From assembly GCF_000218875.1 (NCBI RefSeq), contig NC_015709.1, forward strand, positions 1,302,001 through 1,366,000: a stretch of 64,000 bases of DNA. The letters are read 5' to 3'. Origin of the DNA: Zymomonas mobilis subsp. pomaceae ATCC 29192 (GTDB taxonomy: Bacteria > Pseudomonadota > Alphaproteobacteria > Sphingomonadales > Sphingomonadaceae). Below the pieces are notes generated by a model, which was not told the origin of the DNA, searched no databases, and saw only the letters and a program-made list of their open reading frames with translations. Shown one piece after another: positions 45,036 through 54,702 of the stretch. The translations under genes were made by a program, and so were the position numbers. Every line of letters begins with the position of its first letter. The first letter of the stretch is position 1.

Positions 45036-47435
45036 TTAAAAAGAACCACTCACTCGGACCCCCCATGTCGCAGGCATCCCGGCCAAAGCAACATGATCAC
45101 CACTGATAAAGAAATTTCGGGTCACATCATATCGTTTGTTGAAAATATTCTTTCCAAAAACGGCCACAGTCCAACGCGCATCTTTAGGGGTAAGCGTAAT
45201 ATCAGCCCCCCATAAAGTATAGGCTGGGACATTATAAAAACTACCAAATAACGAATGATAGGGACTTCTGCGGCTGTAATTCATCCCTGTAGTCAGGTAA
45301 AAATCTCCAATAGTCCAACGATAGCTAGCCGATCCATTCAATGTAAATTTGGGAAAGGGGAGCGTGTCGCCTTTACGGTTTACATAGATACCCGCATAGG
45401 CATTATCCGCTAGTTTCTGGACACCCCCCAAAGAAGAAAAACGATCAAATGCACCGACCGCCCATCCTGCTGACTGGGAAAGCGTAAAGTTGGGGATCGG
45501 TGTCCATGTCGCTTCTACTTCCCCCCCATAAAGATGGGAGCGAGGTGCATTAACAATTTGTCCAATCATGCCTCCATTCATAGTATTAAAAGTTGCTGAT
45601 TGGATCTGTTGATTACGATAATCATAATAAAAGCCCGAAATATTTAATTTTAGGTGGGCTTCAGGTAAAGATAATTTGTTGCCGATTTCATAGGCTAACA
45701 AGGATTCCGGCTTAAAAGGTTCAGCGGAAAGCGCATCATTCTGGGAATTATAGGTCGTAAAACCGCCAGATTTCACCCCTCTTGTAAAAGAGACATAAAT
45801 CATGTCATTCGACACAGGATTATACTGTATCTCAAATTTGCCGGTCGGTTTCGTAAAACTGGTATTGCGATGTGCGACACCGTTTTCGGGATTGGTGATG
45901 ACACCATTCGTAATATAATGCGAAGTCAAATTAAGAAGATCACGAGATTCGTGCTCAATACGCACCCCACCTGTTACCCGTAATTGAGGCGTTATATGAT
46001 AGGTGGCCTGACCAAAACCGCTAATAGTATTGACCCGTTGATCATAATTGACATCGCCATCCGTGCCATAAATCGGAGAATCCGTAAAACCGGACTGATA
46101 TTGATCGCTCAAGGACTGGTGCGCATAATAAATACCGCCTACCCATGTTAGACGGGATGTATCATTCGAAGTCAGCCGAATTTCATTGGCGAAAACCTGC
46201 GCATTGGTTTTAAAGGCAACATCGGCCAGACCTTGGTTGAAAGCATCAAAATTATCATATTCCCAACGGTGCATCCTGTCATAGCTGAAAATATCGGTAA
46301 GGGTAGCAAAGGAAAATTCTTGCTCGCTTCGTAAACTCACCCCACCGGTATCAATATGGCTAAAAGGCTTGGTATTAGGATGGATACCCACTTCTCTTGC
46401 AAAAGCAGAAGACGTGCCCCAATGGGTCATATAACGGCTTTGATCGGCGGGATAGGTCTGTCCGGGTAAGGCCGTCATGGGGGCATAAAGATGAAGCCCG
46501 TTGGCATCTGAACGATCATGGCTACCATGGATATTTAATTCAAGTTTTAAGGTATCATTGGCATCATAATCCAATAAAAAACGCGCGGCGCTACGATTAG
46601 TTCGCCCCAAAGAAGCGCCCTGTTCATTATGTTGCCATGCGCCGCCTTGTTCGGTTTGTCCCGATAAACGAAAACGTAGCCGATCATTGATCGGCCCCGA
46701 CACATATCCGTCAATTTTGGTGGCATTAAACCGCCCATACTGAACAGATAATCCCCCCTTATAGGTATCGGTTGGTTTATTCAGAATATAGTTGATTGCC
46801 CCACCGGTCGTATTCCGACCATAAAGGGTGCCTTGCGGGCCTCTTAATACTTCCACCCGCTGAATATCAAACATCATACCATTCGTCGCAAAAGGCACCG
46901 GATTGGCGACTTCATCTATATAAATACCCACAGTGGGCGCATTATTACTGGAATAATCGTTAAAGCCCACACCCCGAATAGCAAAAGCAGGCTGGCCGCT
47001 GCCGAACTGAGGCGTTACCTGTAAAGAAGGGGTTTGATATTGAAGATCAAAGACGTTGTTAACGTTACGGGTTGTCAGGGTATCCCCAGAAAGAACACTG
47101 ATAGAACTACCAATATTCTGGACATTCTCCGACCGTCTTTCAGCGGTCACAATCAAATCACTATTTTCAGCAGAAGGCGCCGCTTTAGAGTCCAATGGCA
47201 GTTGATTTGTGGCGACTTCCAGAGAAAGCATAGCCGCATTTTTCGACGTATCAACCGTATCCCTTCCCCTTGTCTCAGGCAATTGTCCTGCCTGTAAGAG
47301 GGGATTGGTATTTTTCGATTTGGGAGGCATTAAAGGTAGAGCCTGAGCTTCAAGACAGGAAGACATAAGTGTAAGATAGATACTGACACATAATGGCGAC
47401 AAAAGAAGGCTGTTATTTTTCCAGCACGAACCCAT
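45036..47435 (-). CDS. TonB-dependent outer-membrane receptor
   Basis: 799 residues from ATG 47435. A signal peptide (SLLLSPLCVSIYLTLMSSCLEAQA) leads to a short linker and a plug domain with NIGSSISVLSGDTL, FAIRGVGFNDYSSN and RVEVLRGPQGTLYGRNTTGG, followed by a large barrel ending in an aromatic strand (GVRVSGSF). It resembles the sphingomonad receptor group with a PTVGIYIDEV segment, often used for plant-derived or siderophore-like compounds. The substrate is unknown and no Fur box is visible. The frame extends to 47501, but AGGA before 47435 and the signal peptide favour the shorter start. Confidence 0.88.
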   Translation of the reverse strand: MGSCWKNNSLLLSPLCVSIYLTLMSSCLEAQALPLMPPKSKNTNPLLQAGQLPETRGRDTVDTSKNAAMLSLEVATNQLPLDSKAAPSAENSDLIVTAERRSENVQNIGSSISVLSGDTLTTRNVNNVFDLQYQTPSLQVTPQFGSGQPAFAIRGVGFNDYSSNNAPTVGIYIDEVANPVPFATNGMMFDIQRVEVLRGPQGTLYGRNTTGGAINYILNKPTDTYKGGLSVQYGRFNATKIDGYVSGPINDRLRFRLSGQTEQGGAWQHNEQGASLGRTNRSAARFLLDYDANDTLKLELNIHGSHDRSDANGLHLYAPMTALPGQTYPADQSRYMTHWGTSSAFAREVGIHPNTKPFSHIDTGGVSLRSEQEFSFATLTDIFSYDRMHRWEYDNFDAFNQGLADVAFKTNAQVFANEIRLTSNDTSRLTWVGGIYYAHQSLSDQYQSGFTDSPIYGTDGDVNYDQRVNTISGFGQATYHITPQLRVTGGVRIEHESRDLLNLTSHYITNGVITNPENGVAHRNTSFTKPTGKFEIQYNPVSNDMIYVSFTRGVKSGGFTTYNSQNDALSAEPFKPESLLAYEIGNKLSLPEAHLKLNISGFYYDYRNQQIQSATFNTMNGGMIGQIVNAPRSHLYGGEVEATWTPIPNFTLSQSAGWAVGAFDRFSSLGGVQKLADNAYAGIYVNRKGDTLPFPKFTLNGSASYRWTIGDFYLTTGMNYSRRSPYHSLFGSFYNVPAYTLWGADITLTPKDARWTVAVFGKNIFNKRYDVTRNFFISGDHVALAGMPATWGVRVSGSF

Positions 47436-47640
47436 AAGCTTATCCTGTGTGAAAGCGGTACCCAATGGAAAAGGATGCCCAAATAACCCAATGCAACCCA
47501 ATGAAAGAGTATTACGCGCGGACGCTATTTAAAGAAACAATAGTGGTCAATAGACTCATTGAACGAAATGATGCCTTTATAAGGTGTTAAGATGCCTTTA
47601 AAAATTCTTTTTGAATATCCTATAATTTTAGACAAAAGGA

Positions 47641-48075
47641 TCAAACATCATGCTCAACAATATGATTTTCAAGATCACCGGCAAACTCTTCCGAGATCGT
47701 CCATCCGCGCACCGATTTTCCGGCTTTATGAACGCTTTCCCGATCACCTGAAATCAGATAATGCCATTCGGGTAAAGACTTACCTTCATAGATCAAACGA
47801 TAGGCACAGCTTTCAGGTAGCCAAGGAATAGTACCCAACATCGAAGCACTTAACCGTACACATTCTGGAACGGATAAACGGCGATGCCGATAGTCTCGGC
47901 ACTGACCACTAGTGCAATCCAATAGGCGGCAAGCTACATTAGTATAAAGCACTTCACCGGTATCATCATCTTCCAGTTTGAATAAACAGCATTTACCACA
48001 GCCATCACACAAAGATTCCCATTCTTCCCGTTTCAAAGCATCGAGTGGAATTTTTTCCCAAAACCGATCATTCAT
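47641..48075 (-). CDS. YcgN-family cysteine cluster protein (UPF0260)
   Basis: 144 residues with a dense set of cysteines: LCDGCGKCCLFKLED near 22-36, VACRLLDCTSGQCRDY near 47-62, and PECVRLS and PESCAYRL after that. The pattern matches YcgN/UPF0260 proteins, widespread in proteobacteria and of unknown biochemical role; the cysteines probably bind a metal or an Fe-S cluster. It is a single gene on the minus strand. Confidence 0.88.
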   Translation of the reverse strand: MNDRFWEKIPLDALKREEWESLCDGCGKCCLFKLEDDDTGEVLYTNVACRLLDCTSGQCRDYRHRRLSVPECVRLSASMLGTIPWLPESCAYRLIYEGKSLPEWHYLISGDRESVHKAGKSVRGWTISEEFAGDLENHIVEHDV

Positions 48076-48287
48076 TCAAAAACCCTTGCTATAACGCTTA
48101 TAAAAAGAGACATTTTATTCTTTTAAAAAATATTTATCGAAAAGACCTGCGTTAACAGGCTATTCAAAGGAAAATTTGCTGCTTAATCTGTTATTATTAT
48201 TCGCCTGACAGATACCAATAAAAAATAATACCGTAAAATGAAGATAACTGCCTGTTACAGCCCTTTATGGATGGTTCGGAGATAGAA

Positions 48288-48887
48288 ATGTGCTCTAAAA
48301 AGTTTTTCGGTTTATTGCTGGCCGGAATGGTTCTCACCGTACCAATATCCGCTTTTGCTCAAAACGAAGATTATAGCTTTTTAAGAGCTGTCCGAGACCG
48401 CGACACGAATAAAATTACCAGCAGTATTGATCAACAGCAAAGTCTGATTAACACAAAAGACTATAGCAGTGGCGATACAGCCCTTCACATTGTTACCCGA
48501 GCCCACGATATACAATGGCTAGCTTATTTTATCTATAAAAAAGCTAAAATTGATCTTAAAAACAAGGCAGGCGAAACCCCTCTTATGTTAGCCGCAGAAA
48601 TCGGCTGGACAGATGGGGCACAACTTCTGTTAGAAGGCGGCGCCGATCCCAATATAACCGATAATAGCGGCCAAACACCGCTTATTATGGCGGTTCAAAA
48701 TCACAATCTACCCATGGTAAGGGTGCTGATAGATAATCACGCTGACCCTAAGATAACCGATCATATTGCGGGCCGATCTGCACGGGACTATGCAGAACAG
48801 GATAATCGATCAAACGCTATTCTGAAAGTGCTTGACGAGGCTAAACCAACACAAAAGAAAATCATGATGGGGCCAAGACCACGCTAA
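48288..48887 (+). CDS. Secreted ankyrin-repeat protein
   Basis: 199 residues from ATG 48288 (GGAG ribosome site 7 bases upstream). A signal peptide (LLLAGMVLTVPISAFAQNE) suggests a periplasmic location. About four ankyrin repeats follow: SGDTALHIVTRAHDIQWLAYF, AGETPLMLAAEIGWTDGAQLL, SGQTPLIMAVQNHNLPMVRVL and AGRSARDYAEQ. Ankyrin repeats mediate protein binding. In other bacteria a periplasmic ankyrin protein can work with catalase (AnkB); nothing in this neighbourhood shows the partner. Confidence 0.82.
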   Translation: MCSKKFFGLLLAGMVLTVPISAFAQNEDYSFLRAVRDRDTNKITSSIDQQQSLINTKDYSSGDTALHIVTRAHDIQWLAYFIYKKAKIDLKNKAGETPLMLAAEIGWTDGAQLLLEGGADPNITDNSGQTPLIMAVQNHNLPMVRVLIDNHADPKITDHIAGRSARDYAEQDNRSNAILKVLDEAKPTQKKIMMGPRPR

Positions 48888-48905
48888 AAAGGGTCTCAAT
48901 ATCTT

Positions 48906-49247
48906 TTAAGAAAATAAGGTGACGGCAAGGGCTTCACTTTGCCGTCCTTCTAATTCAACTAACCAAATATCGGGATCGAAACGCTGTCGCTTCTCCAGAT
49001 ATTGGCGAAAGGCCTCAGGTTCCGCACCTTCCTTGGGGCCTACACGCCCCCATCCATACTGCCCATTTTCTAATAAAATACGTTCTAACAGAAAAAGGGG
49101 AATACCTTTTTCAACGACCATCAAAATAAGACCGCCGGCTTCTTGATCCCCCTTTTTTAAAATCATCATTGACTGTCCCGCTGCATCCATTTGCCGTAGC
49201 AAAGCCTTAATCAGCATATGCGTTGCTAAACGCGGTTCAGACATCAC
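48906..49247 (-). CDS. DUF1491 family protein
   Basis: 113 residues matching the alphaproteobacterial DUF1491 family: EPRLATHMLIKALLRQMDAAG at the start, GGLILMVVEKG in the middle and FDPDIWLVELEG near the end. Function is unknown. The start overlaps the ptsN stop by 4 bases, so the gene belongs to the hpf-ptsN transcript. Confidence 0.75.
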   Translation of the reverse strand: MMSEPRLATHMLIKALLRQMDAAGQSMMILKKGDQEAGGLILMVVEKGIPLFLLERILLENGQYGWGRVGPKEGAEPEAFRQYLEKRQRFDPDIWLVELEGRQSEALAVTLFS

Positions 49248-49705
49248 TTGGTCTCATTTTCATCAATTAATAAAGCATAAAGGGCATCGCCAGACGAAGC
49301 CCCTCGCAATTTTGCCCGCAAATCGCCATCCCGCAAACGACGGCTGACACAAGCAAGACTCCGCAGGTGATCAATGCCTGCGTCTGTTGGTGAAAAAAGG
49401 AAGAATAACAGATCAACAGGCAGTTTATCGACAGCATCAAATTCAATAGGTTCTTTTAAACGTACAAAGAATCCTGAAACATGCTTCAGACCATCCAGCT
49501 TACCATGGGGGATAGCAATACCATGACCAAAACCGGTTGATCCTAAATGTTCTCTTTCATGCAGACGCTCAACAATCTGTTTAGGATTAATCAAAAATTT
49601 TTGGCCAGCCCATTGACCAACCTGCTGAAATAAACTCTTTTTATTAGAGGGATTAAAAGCCGTTTCAATCCTGTCCGGCCCGATAATCTCGGCCAGTTTA
49701 TTCAT
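49244..49705 (-). CDS. ptsN: Nitrogen-regulatory PTS IIA protein
   Basis: EIIA-Ntr of 153 residues. The phosphorylated histidine is His67 in GFGHGIAIPHGKLDGLK; the N-terminal LLEREHLGSTG-like segment and DLLFFLFSPTDAGIDHLRSLACVS are also typical. It is the end point of the nitrogen phosphotransferase relay and regulates potassium, stress and (p)ppGpp functions; in alphaproteobacteria it has been tied to Rsh activity, and an rsh gene lies in this window. It follows hpf, as in the rpoN-hpf-ptsN clusters, although rpoN is absent here. Confidence 0.93.
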   Translation of the reverse strand: MNKLAEIIGPDRIETAFNPSNKKSLFQQVGQWAGQKFLINPKQIVERLHEREHLGSTGFGHGIAIPHGKLDGLKHVSGFFVRLKEPIEFDAVDKLPVDLLFFLFSPTDAGIDHLRSLACVSRRLRDGDLRAKLRGASSGDALYALLIDENETK

Positions 49706-49910
49706 CTATTTTCGCCTTTATATGCCCACGATTTCAAAGATCGCAGCATCGGATCAGAAAAGATGCTGTATTAAGAAAACACCAAAATCTGAAAAGATAA
49801 AATCAAGCCTTCCAAGGCGGTAAAGCGCTTCTGCTTTCAATTAAGCGATACGCTTTACCCCTCTATGGAAATAAATTCTCTACCCCATTTATCAATTATG
49901 GCGGCTTGGT

Positions 49911-50504
49911 TTAATTGGGTTCAACCCAACCGATCGTACCATCAGAACGACGATAGACCATATTATAAAGGCCTGTTTTACTGTTTAAAAACAATAAAGC
50001 TGTCGTATTACGAAGATCAAGCATCAATACCGCATCAGATACCGAGGTTTCTGGTATATCCACCTGCATTTCTGCAATAATAGGAGGATGTTCGCCGCTT
50101 TCAACGGCATCATCAACCTCGAAAACAGTATAATGCGCGTTATCCAGTATTTCTTCTTCAGGGGTAAGCGCAGCTGTTTTCAAAGCAGGCGCCGGTGTGC
50201 TTGACTGCATTTTACTTTGTAAACGACTACGATGGCGACGAAGCTGTTTTTCTATTTTACCTAAGGCCTGATCAAAGGCCAAATGGGCATCCTTACCAGT
50301 ACCAGAAGCTTTTAGAATGATACCGCGCATCACATGGACAATAATGTCGCAAGAAATAACCGCCTGTCTTCGGCTGCCAAATGTTACGGTTGAGCTTAGG
50401 CATTTAGGGAAATATTTACCAATAACATCTTCAAGATGATCGGTAGTATAACGCCTTAGAGCAGTACCAGTATCAATCTGATGGCCAGAAATACGAATAT
50501 CCAT
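49911..50504 (-). CDS. hpf: Ribosome hibernation promoting factor, long form
   Basis: 197 residues: an N-terminal ribosome-binding domain (MDIRISGHQIDTGTALRRYTTDHLEDVIGKYF ending with AFDQALGKIEKQLRRHRSRL, cited as separate blocks of the family) and a C-terminal dimerisation domain (SVSDAVLMLDLRNTTALLFLN, MVYRRSDGTIGWVEP). The long form pairs two 70S ribosomes into an inactive 100S particle in stationary phase. It sits before ptsN on the minus strand, a common proteobacterial pairing. Confidence 0.95.
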   Translation of the reverse strand: MDIRISGHQIDTGTALRRYTTDHLEDVIGKYFPKCLSSTVTFGSRRQAVISCDIIVHVMRGIILKASGTGKDAHLAFDQALGKIEKQLRRHRSRLQSKMQSSTPAPALKTAALTPEEEILDNAHYTVFEVDDAVESGEHPPIIAEMQVDIPETSVSDAVLMLDLRNTTALLFLNSKTGLYNMVYRRSDGTIGWVEPN

Positions 50505-50630
50505 CTTAGCCTTCCTCCATACGCTCCTAAATAAACCCTGCTTTATTTATAATCAAAAAAATTGCTAAATAACAGGATTTTATCCCGTAATATTCGATCA
50601 TTCTATTATTGCAATCTCGATCTCTCTATC

Positions 50631-51329
50631 CTAAGCTTGACGCCAAACGGGATCGGAAATTTTATCAATAAAAGCGCCATGACGCAGCAACTCTTGCGGG
50701 CTGGCCTGATGGGGGCGGGGATTCCGTCTTGGTTTCCGGTTTTTCGACTGAGAGGCTGTATTATAGCCGTCCTTACGTCCCCCCGAAGCAGAATCATCGC
50801 CCAAGGCCATACCAATCTGACGCCCCCCCGTCAGTTCAACATAAAGTTGGGCTAACAACTGAGCATCCAGCAAAGCGCCATGCTTGACGCGATGGCTACG
50901 ATCAATGCCATAGCGGGTGCAAAGCGCATCCAAAGTATGTTTGGCCCCCGGATGCTTACTACGGGCAATCGCCAAGGTATCCACCATTCGGGTCATACAG
51001 ATGGCTGAATAGCCACATCGGCCTAATTCATGATTCAAAAAACCAAAATCGAAAGCCGCGTTATGGGCAACCAACGGTGAAAAACCGATAAAATCCAAAA
51101 AGGATTTCGCCTTTTCTGCAAAAAGAGGTTTATCTGCTAAAAACTTATCCGACAGTCCATGAATGGATTCTGCGACCGCATTCATAGGACGTTCTGGATT
51201 AAAATAGCAATGGAAGCTACGGCCGGTTTCAACTTTATTGATCAGCTCGACGCAACCGATCTCGACCAGCCGATCGCCATCAATCGGACTAAGGCCAGTA
51301 GTTTCGGTATCAAATACAATTTCGCGCAT
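50631..51329 (-). CDS. dnaQ: DNA polymerase III, epsilon subunit (3'-5' proofreading exonuclease)
   Basis: 232 residues from ATG 51329, which follows coaE by 4 bases; the longer open frame would overlap coaE in another frame. The exonuclease motifs are FDTETTGL (Asp7 and Glu9), VAHNAAFDFGFLNHE and RHGALLDAQLLAQLY with the catalytic histidine and aspartate just before. A polar C-terminal segment rich in Arg, Lys and Gly would bind the alpha subunit. Its place beside coaE, aroE and maf near the origin is conserved in alphaproteobacteria. Confidence 0.94.
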   Translation of the reverse strand: MREIVFDTETTGLSPIDGDRLVEIGCVELINKVETGRSFHCYFNPERPMNAVAESIHGLSDKFLADKPLFAEKAKSFLDFIGFSPLVAHNAAFDFGFLNHELGRCGYSAICMTRMVDTLAIARSKHPGAKHTLDALCTRYGIDRSHRVKHGALLDAQLLAQLYVELTGGRQIGMALGDDSASGGRKDGYNTASQSKNRKPRRNPRPHQASPQELLRHGAFIDKISDPVWRQA

Positions 51330-51333
51330 AGCA

Positions 51334-51930
51334 TTAGTATCGGCTACCTTGCCCCACAAGGCAACCGGCGATCTTTCTCGTCTGAGCCGCTGTTTGGGCA
51401 ATATTGCCCCCATTCCTAATAATAAAATCGGCTAATTGTCTTTTTTTCCGATCTGGCCACTGTCGTGACAGCAAGCCGTAAAAACGTGATTCGGTCATAT
51501 TTGGCCTTTTCAAAGCGCGACGACGCTGGATCCAACTGGGTGCAGAAACAACGGCAATATAATCGGTCAGGCGATCAAATCCGGCTTCAAATAATAAGGG
51601 TATATCAATAATAACAAGCGGACGGCTACGATGCTGCCGCAAGAAATGCCTTAATTCCTGAACAACAGCCGGATGAATAATAGCCTCTAAACGCGAAAAA
51701 CCGGCTGGATTAGCAAGCAACATAGATCCCAATTTTTGCCGGTTAACGCCATTAGCATCAATAACACCCGGAAAGGCCTGACCAATCGCTGGTAACAATT
51801 TTCCTTGGGGGCCTTGTAGCTGATGAACGACCTTATCTGCATCGAAAACAGGTAATTTCATGGCCGAAAAAAGAGTAGCTACCGTCGATTTACCCATCGC
51901 AATAGAGCCGGTCAGGCCTAAAATAATCAT
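51334..51930 (-). CDS. coaE: Dephospho-CoA kinase
   Basis: Phosphorylates the 3'-hydroxyl of dephospho-CoA, the last step of coenzyme A synthesis. 198 residues. The P-loop is GLTGSIAMGKST (5-16), followed by FDADKVVHQLQG, the CoA-binding ANPAGFSRLEAIIHPAVV and VIDIPLLFEAGFD. The end, RKKRQLADFIIRNGG, is the family's usual C-terminal block. It lies between aroE and dnaQ with very short gaps, which suggests one transcript. Confidence 0.95.
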   Translation of the reverse strand: MIILGLTGSIAMGKSTVATLFSAMKLPVFDADKVVHQLQGPQGKLLPAIGQAFPGVIDANGVNRQKLGSMLLANPAGFSRLEAIIHPAVVQELRHFLRQHRSRPLVIIDIPLLFEAGFDRLTDYIAVVSAPSWIQRRRALKRPNMTESRFYGLLSRQWPDRKKRQLADFIIRNGGNIAQTAAQTRKIAGCLVGQGSRY

Positions 51931-51939
51931 AACTTTCGC

Positions 51940-52821
51940 CTATTTCCGAGAAGTCAATAAAGCCCTTAACGCCTGATCTTGATCCCTTGGGGGTTTACAG
52001 CCGTAAAAAATTTCAAAAGCAACAGCGCCCTGTCCGATCAACATCGACATCCCGTCAATTGTTTTAAGACCCCGTGCTTTAGCCGCTTTTAGCAAGGGTG
52101 TTTCCAAAGGTGCATACACCACATCATAAACAAGCGTGCGGGAATCTACTTTGGCAAGACTAATATCAAGCGGCGGCTGCCCCGTCATGCCCAAGGTCGT
52201 AGCATTAACGATCAACCCTAATTCACCATCTTGTAAAAGAAATTCCGGTTCACGATTATCTTCAAGACTATGAAAATCCAAATCTCCCCGCAACGCGCCA
52301 ATATCCCGCGCTAACGCGCGCGCTTTTTCAGGATTACGATTGACAATCTGGCACGTAAAACCTGCCGCTGTTAATCCCAGAGCCACAGCGCGGGCGGCAC
52401 CACCGGCACCAATAATAAAGGCCTTTCGTAAACCTTCCCCTTGGTGCTGCATCGGGGTTTGTAAGGCTTCCATAAAACCCGGAATATCGCTGTTATACCC
52501 TTTTAAATGCCCGTCTTCTTCAACGCTTACAATATTTACAGCACCGGCTTTTTCGGCCAAAGGATCAATGCTGTCTAAAAAAGGTATCACAGCTTGTTTA
52601 TGAGGAACGGTGACATTAACCCCTCTAAATCCCAAAGCGGGCAAAGCCTTAATACTCTGCTCCAGATGGGACGGATGAACCGGAAAACGGCTATAGTCAC
52701 CGTTAATTTGACAAGCCTCTAACCAAAAACGATGCAACATCGGGGACTGGCTGTGGGCGATAGGCCAACCGATAACCCCTGCAACGGCAGGGTTCGGGCG
52801 ATAAAGAGTATTCTGAGTCAT
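51940..52821 (-). CDS. aroE: Shikimate dehydrogenase
   Basis: NADPH-dependent enzyme reducing 3-dehydroshikimate to shikimate in aromatic amino acid synthesis. 293 residues. The substrate domain has [21 protein letters not shown] and [15 protein letters not shown] with the catalytic lysine, and the cofactor domain has [16 protein letters not shown] and [12 protein letters not shown], whose arginine suits NADP. The C-terminal [19 protein letters not shown] is typical. Its ATG overlaps the maf stop by 4 bases. Confidence 0.95.
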   Translation of the reverse strand: MTQNTLYRPNPAVAGVIGWPIAHSQSPMLHRFWLEACQINGDYSRFPVHPSHLEQSIKALPALGFRGVNVTVPHKQAVIPFLDSIDPLAEKAGAVNIVSVEEDGHLKGYNSDIPGFMEALQTPMQHQGEGLRKAFIIGAGGAARAVALGLTAAGFTCQIVNRNPEKARALARDIGALRGDLDFHSLEDNREPEFLLQDGELGLIVNATTLGMTGQPPLDISLAKVDSRTLVYDVVYAPLETPLLKAAKARGLKTIDGMSMLIGQGAVAFEIFYGCKPPRDQDQALRALLTSRK

Positions 52822-53414
52822 ATCTTTACTATTGAGCGTTTTCGCAAATAGGCAAGTAAAGCGAGCAGGGGCAGCCCCATAATGGTGAAATGATCCCCTT
52901 CAATCTTATCAAAAAGTTGAATACCCAGCCCTTCAAGACGGTACCCGCCGACACAATAGCTAATTTCTGGCCATTCCTGATCGAGATAACTTTCCAAAAA
53001 ATCTTCAGAAAAAAGGCGCATCGTTAACAGCGCTTGATCTTGATAATGAAAAACACAGCGCCCTTGCTCGATCACGGCAAAGGCACTGGTCAGGATGTGG
53101 GGTTTTCCGGCTAAACCCCGCAAATGCTGGGCAGCCTCATCACGGTCTTTCGGCTTGCTCAATAAATCCCCTTCGGTTGTAATAACCGTTGAATCGCAGC
53201 CCACGACTAAATCATCAGGGCAATATTCAGCGACGGCCAACGCTTTGGCTTCTGCCAAGGCAAGCGCCAAACGAGCATTATCTTTTTTATTGGCCTGCCA
53301 TTGATGCTTGAGAGCGGTTTCGTCCACTTCTGCGGTTTTAATAGAAAAAGATACACCTGCCGACCTTAAAAGTGTGGCTCTGATTTTAGAGGATGACGCA
53401 AGAACAAAGGCCAT
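52818..53414 (-). CDS. maf: Maf-like nucleotide pyrophosphatase
   Basis: 198 residues from ATG 53414. Motifs are [20 protein letters not shown] at the N-terminus, the DD-type [21 protein letters not shown] and a C-terminal [21 protein letters not shown], all typical of Maf/YceF/YhdE. These enzymes cleave non-canonical or canonical nucleoside triphosphates and affect septation. A TTG start 4 codons earlier lacks a better ribosome site. In alphaproteobacteria maf, aroE, coaE and dnaQ lie together beside the origin. A short part of this gene is copied at 56874-56905. Confidence 0.9.
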   Translation of the reverse strand: MAFVLASSSKIRATLLRSAGVSFSIKTAEVDETALKHQWQANKKDNARLALALAEAKALAVAEYCPDDLVVGCDSTVITTEGDLLSKPKDRDEAAQHLRGLAGKPHILTSAFAVIEQGRCVFHYQDQALLTMRLFSEDFLESYLDQEWPEISYCVGGYRLEGLGIQLFDKIEGDHFTIMGLPLLALLAYLRKRSIVKI

Positions 53415-53675
53415 AAATTTTTCCAAAAAAATTTCTAATATAGAGAATAATAGCAGTAATTCCCAAAGATCCTGTCTTAATTTTTTACTGTCTTATCTGA
53501 TATTATTTTTAAACAAAATTATATATAACCGTTAAAACATCTCATTTTTTAAAATATGTTACTTATAGAAAATAATAAATAACATTTTTTATAAAAAAAT
53601 TATTTTCATTATTTTTGTTAAAAAATTTAATAACAAAACCGTCATAATAAACAATGTTTAATAAAGGGGAGGGTC

Positions 53676-54263
53676 ATGACAGCTATATCTACATCAACAT
53701 CCAGCACAGTTCGCTATTGGCAAGATCCTAATTCTGACGCCACTGATCCCTCATCTACCCATGAAGACACCCTATAGTTGTTACCGCAGCAAATACGAAC
53801 AGCAAATACGAATACGCCTACCTCTTGTAACGGCTCTAGCACCGTACAAATTTCTAATAATGATAATAACATTGACATAATAGGTAGTAGTGATGGGTCA
53901 AATACTCATTCTTTAATAGGAAATATTTGTTTTCCGCCAACAACACAAAATATTAATTTTAATGATAAAGATGAAAAATCAGAAAATGATTTCAAATCTC
54001 TCAATGATAATAAAAATCTTACATTTAATGTAATTAGCTTTACGCTTTACTCTTATTTTGGGGCAATAAAAATAGAAGTAGATAAACAGCTTTCTGTGAC
54101 CGATCAGCAAAAAGCAATCAACAGGGCTGTGGAAACGGTTAATCTTATCAATAGTAAAAAAGATGCCATAGAACAGCCTTGTTCACAATCAAATCGAGTT
54201 ATAGCAGCCTACTCTGCTGTAAAAAATACTTTTTACAAACTAAGCCCAAATATACTTCAGTAA
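53676..54263 (+). pseudogene. Amber-interrupted hypothetical gene, first of the Sel1 cluster
   Basis: A strong ribosome site (AAGGGGAGGG) precedes ATG 53676, and the frame runs 33 codons (MTAISTSTSSTVRYWQDPNS..) to TAG at 53775-53777. The same frame then stays open to 54263, so one in-frame stop divides a 195-codon gene. The product is rich in Ser, Asn, Thr and Asp in its first 90 residues, then has a helical part with FNVISFTLYSYFGAIKIEVDKQL and SVTDQQKAINRAVETV. No family or signal peptide was recognised. It may be a recent pseudogene, may be expressed from a later TTG at 53778, or may be read through at the amber codon; these cannot be told apart here. Confidence 0.6.
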
Positions 54264-54279
54264 TGATGATACATTTTTA

Positions 54280-54651
54280 ATGAAATCATCTGAATTATTA
54301 AACAATAATCAAAGTGATGCTATAGCTGTTTTCGCCGATCAAACAGCACATGATGGTTGGCACATGGTTCAATATAAAAATAACAGACAAAATTTTTCTG
54401 TCAGGAAAGAAAAAGAAGCCGGTGATGTTCAAATATCTCTCTGCGATATTTTGGGGATTAGTAAAAGTAGTAAGCAATATTTTGAATCATATTTCAGTAA
54501 TCCACTCGCTATTGCAGAAAGAATGTTAGCGGGAATAACGGATCCCGCTACCCGCAACGCTATCATGCAAGAAGCACAAAAGATGATTGAAGAAGAAAAT
54601 GAGCAAAAAAAAGAAAGCTCTTATAAATCTCAACATAAATCTAAAGATTAA
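54280..54651 (+). CDS. Hypothetical 123-residue protein of the Sel1 cluster
   Basis: Starts 16 bases after the amber-interrupted gene and is followed 51 bases later by the Sel1 gene. The N-terminal part (NNNQSDAIAVFADQTAHDGWHMV) is followed by a predicted helical region (ISLCDILGISKSSKQYFESYF, IAERMLAGITDPATRNAIM) and a charged, Glu/Lys-rich coiled-coil-like tail. No signal peptide, membrane segment or known family was seen. There is no convincing ribosome site before the ATG, so translation may be coupled. It is AT-rich compared with the housekeeping genes around it. Confidence 0.6.
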   Translation: MKSSELLNNNQSDAIAVFADQTAHDGWHMVQYKNNRQNFSVRKEKEAGDVQISLCDILGISKSSKQYFESYFSNPLAIAERMLAGITDPATRNAIMQEAQKMIEEENEQKKESSYKSQHKSKD

Positions 54652-54702
54652 GAACACAATTTATATTAAATTATTTTAATAAAATAATAAGGTGGGGGCA
54701 CT

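Noticed and set aside
47436-47501. Longer N-terminus of the large TonB receptor
   Set aside because: The extension lacks a ribosome site and would bury the signal peptide; ATG 47435 with AGGA upstream is better.
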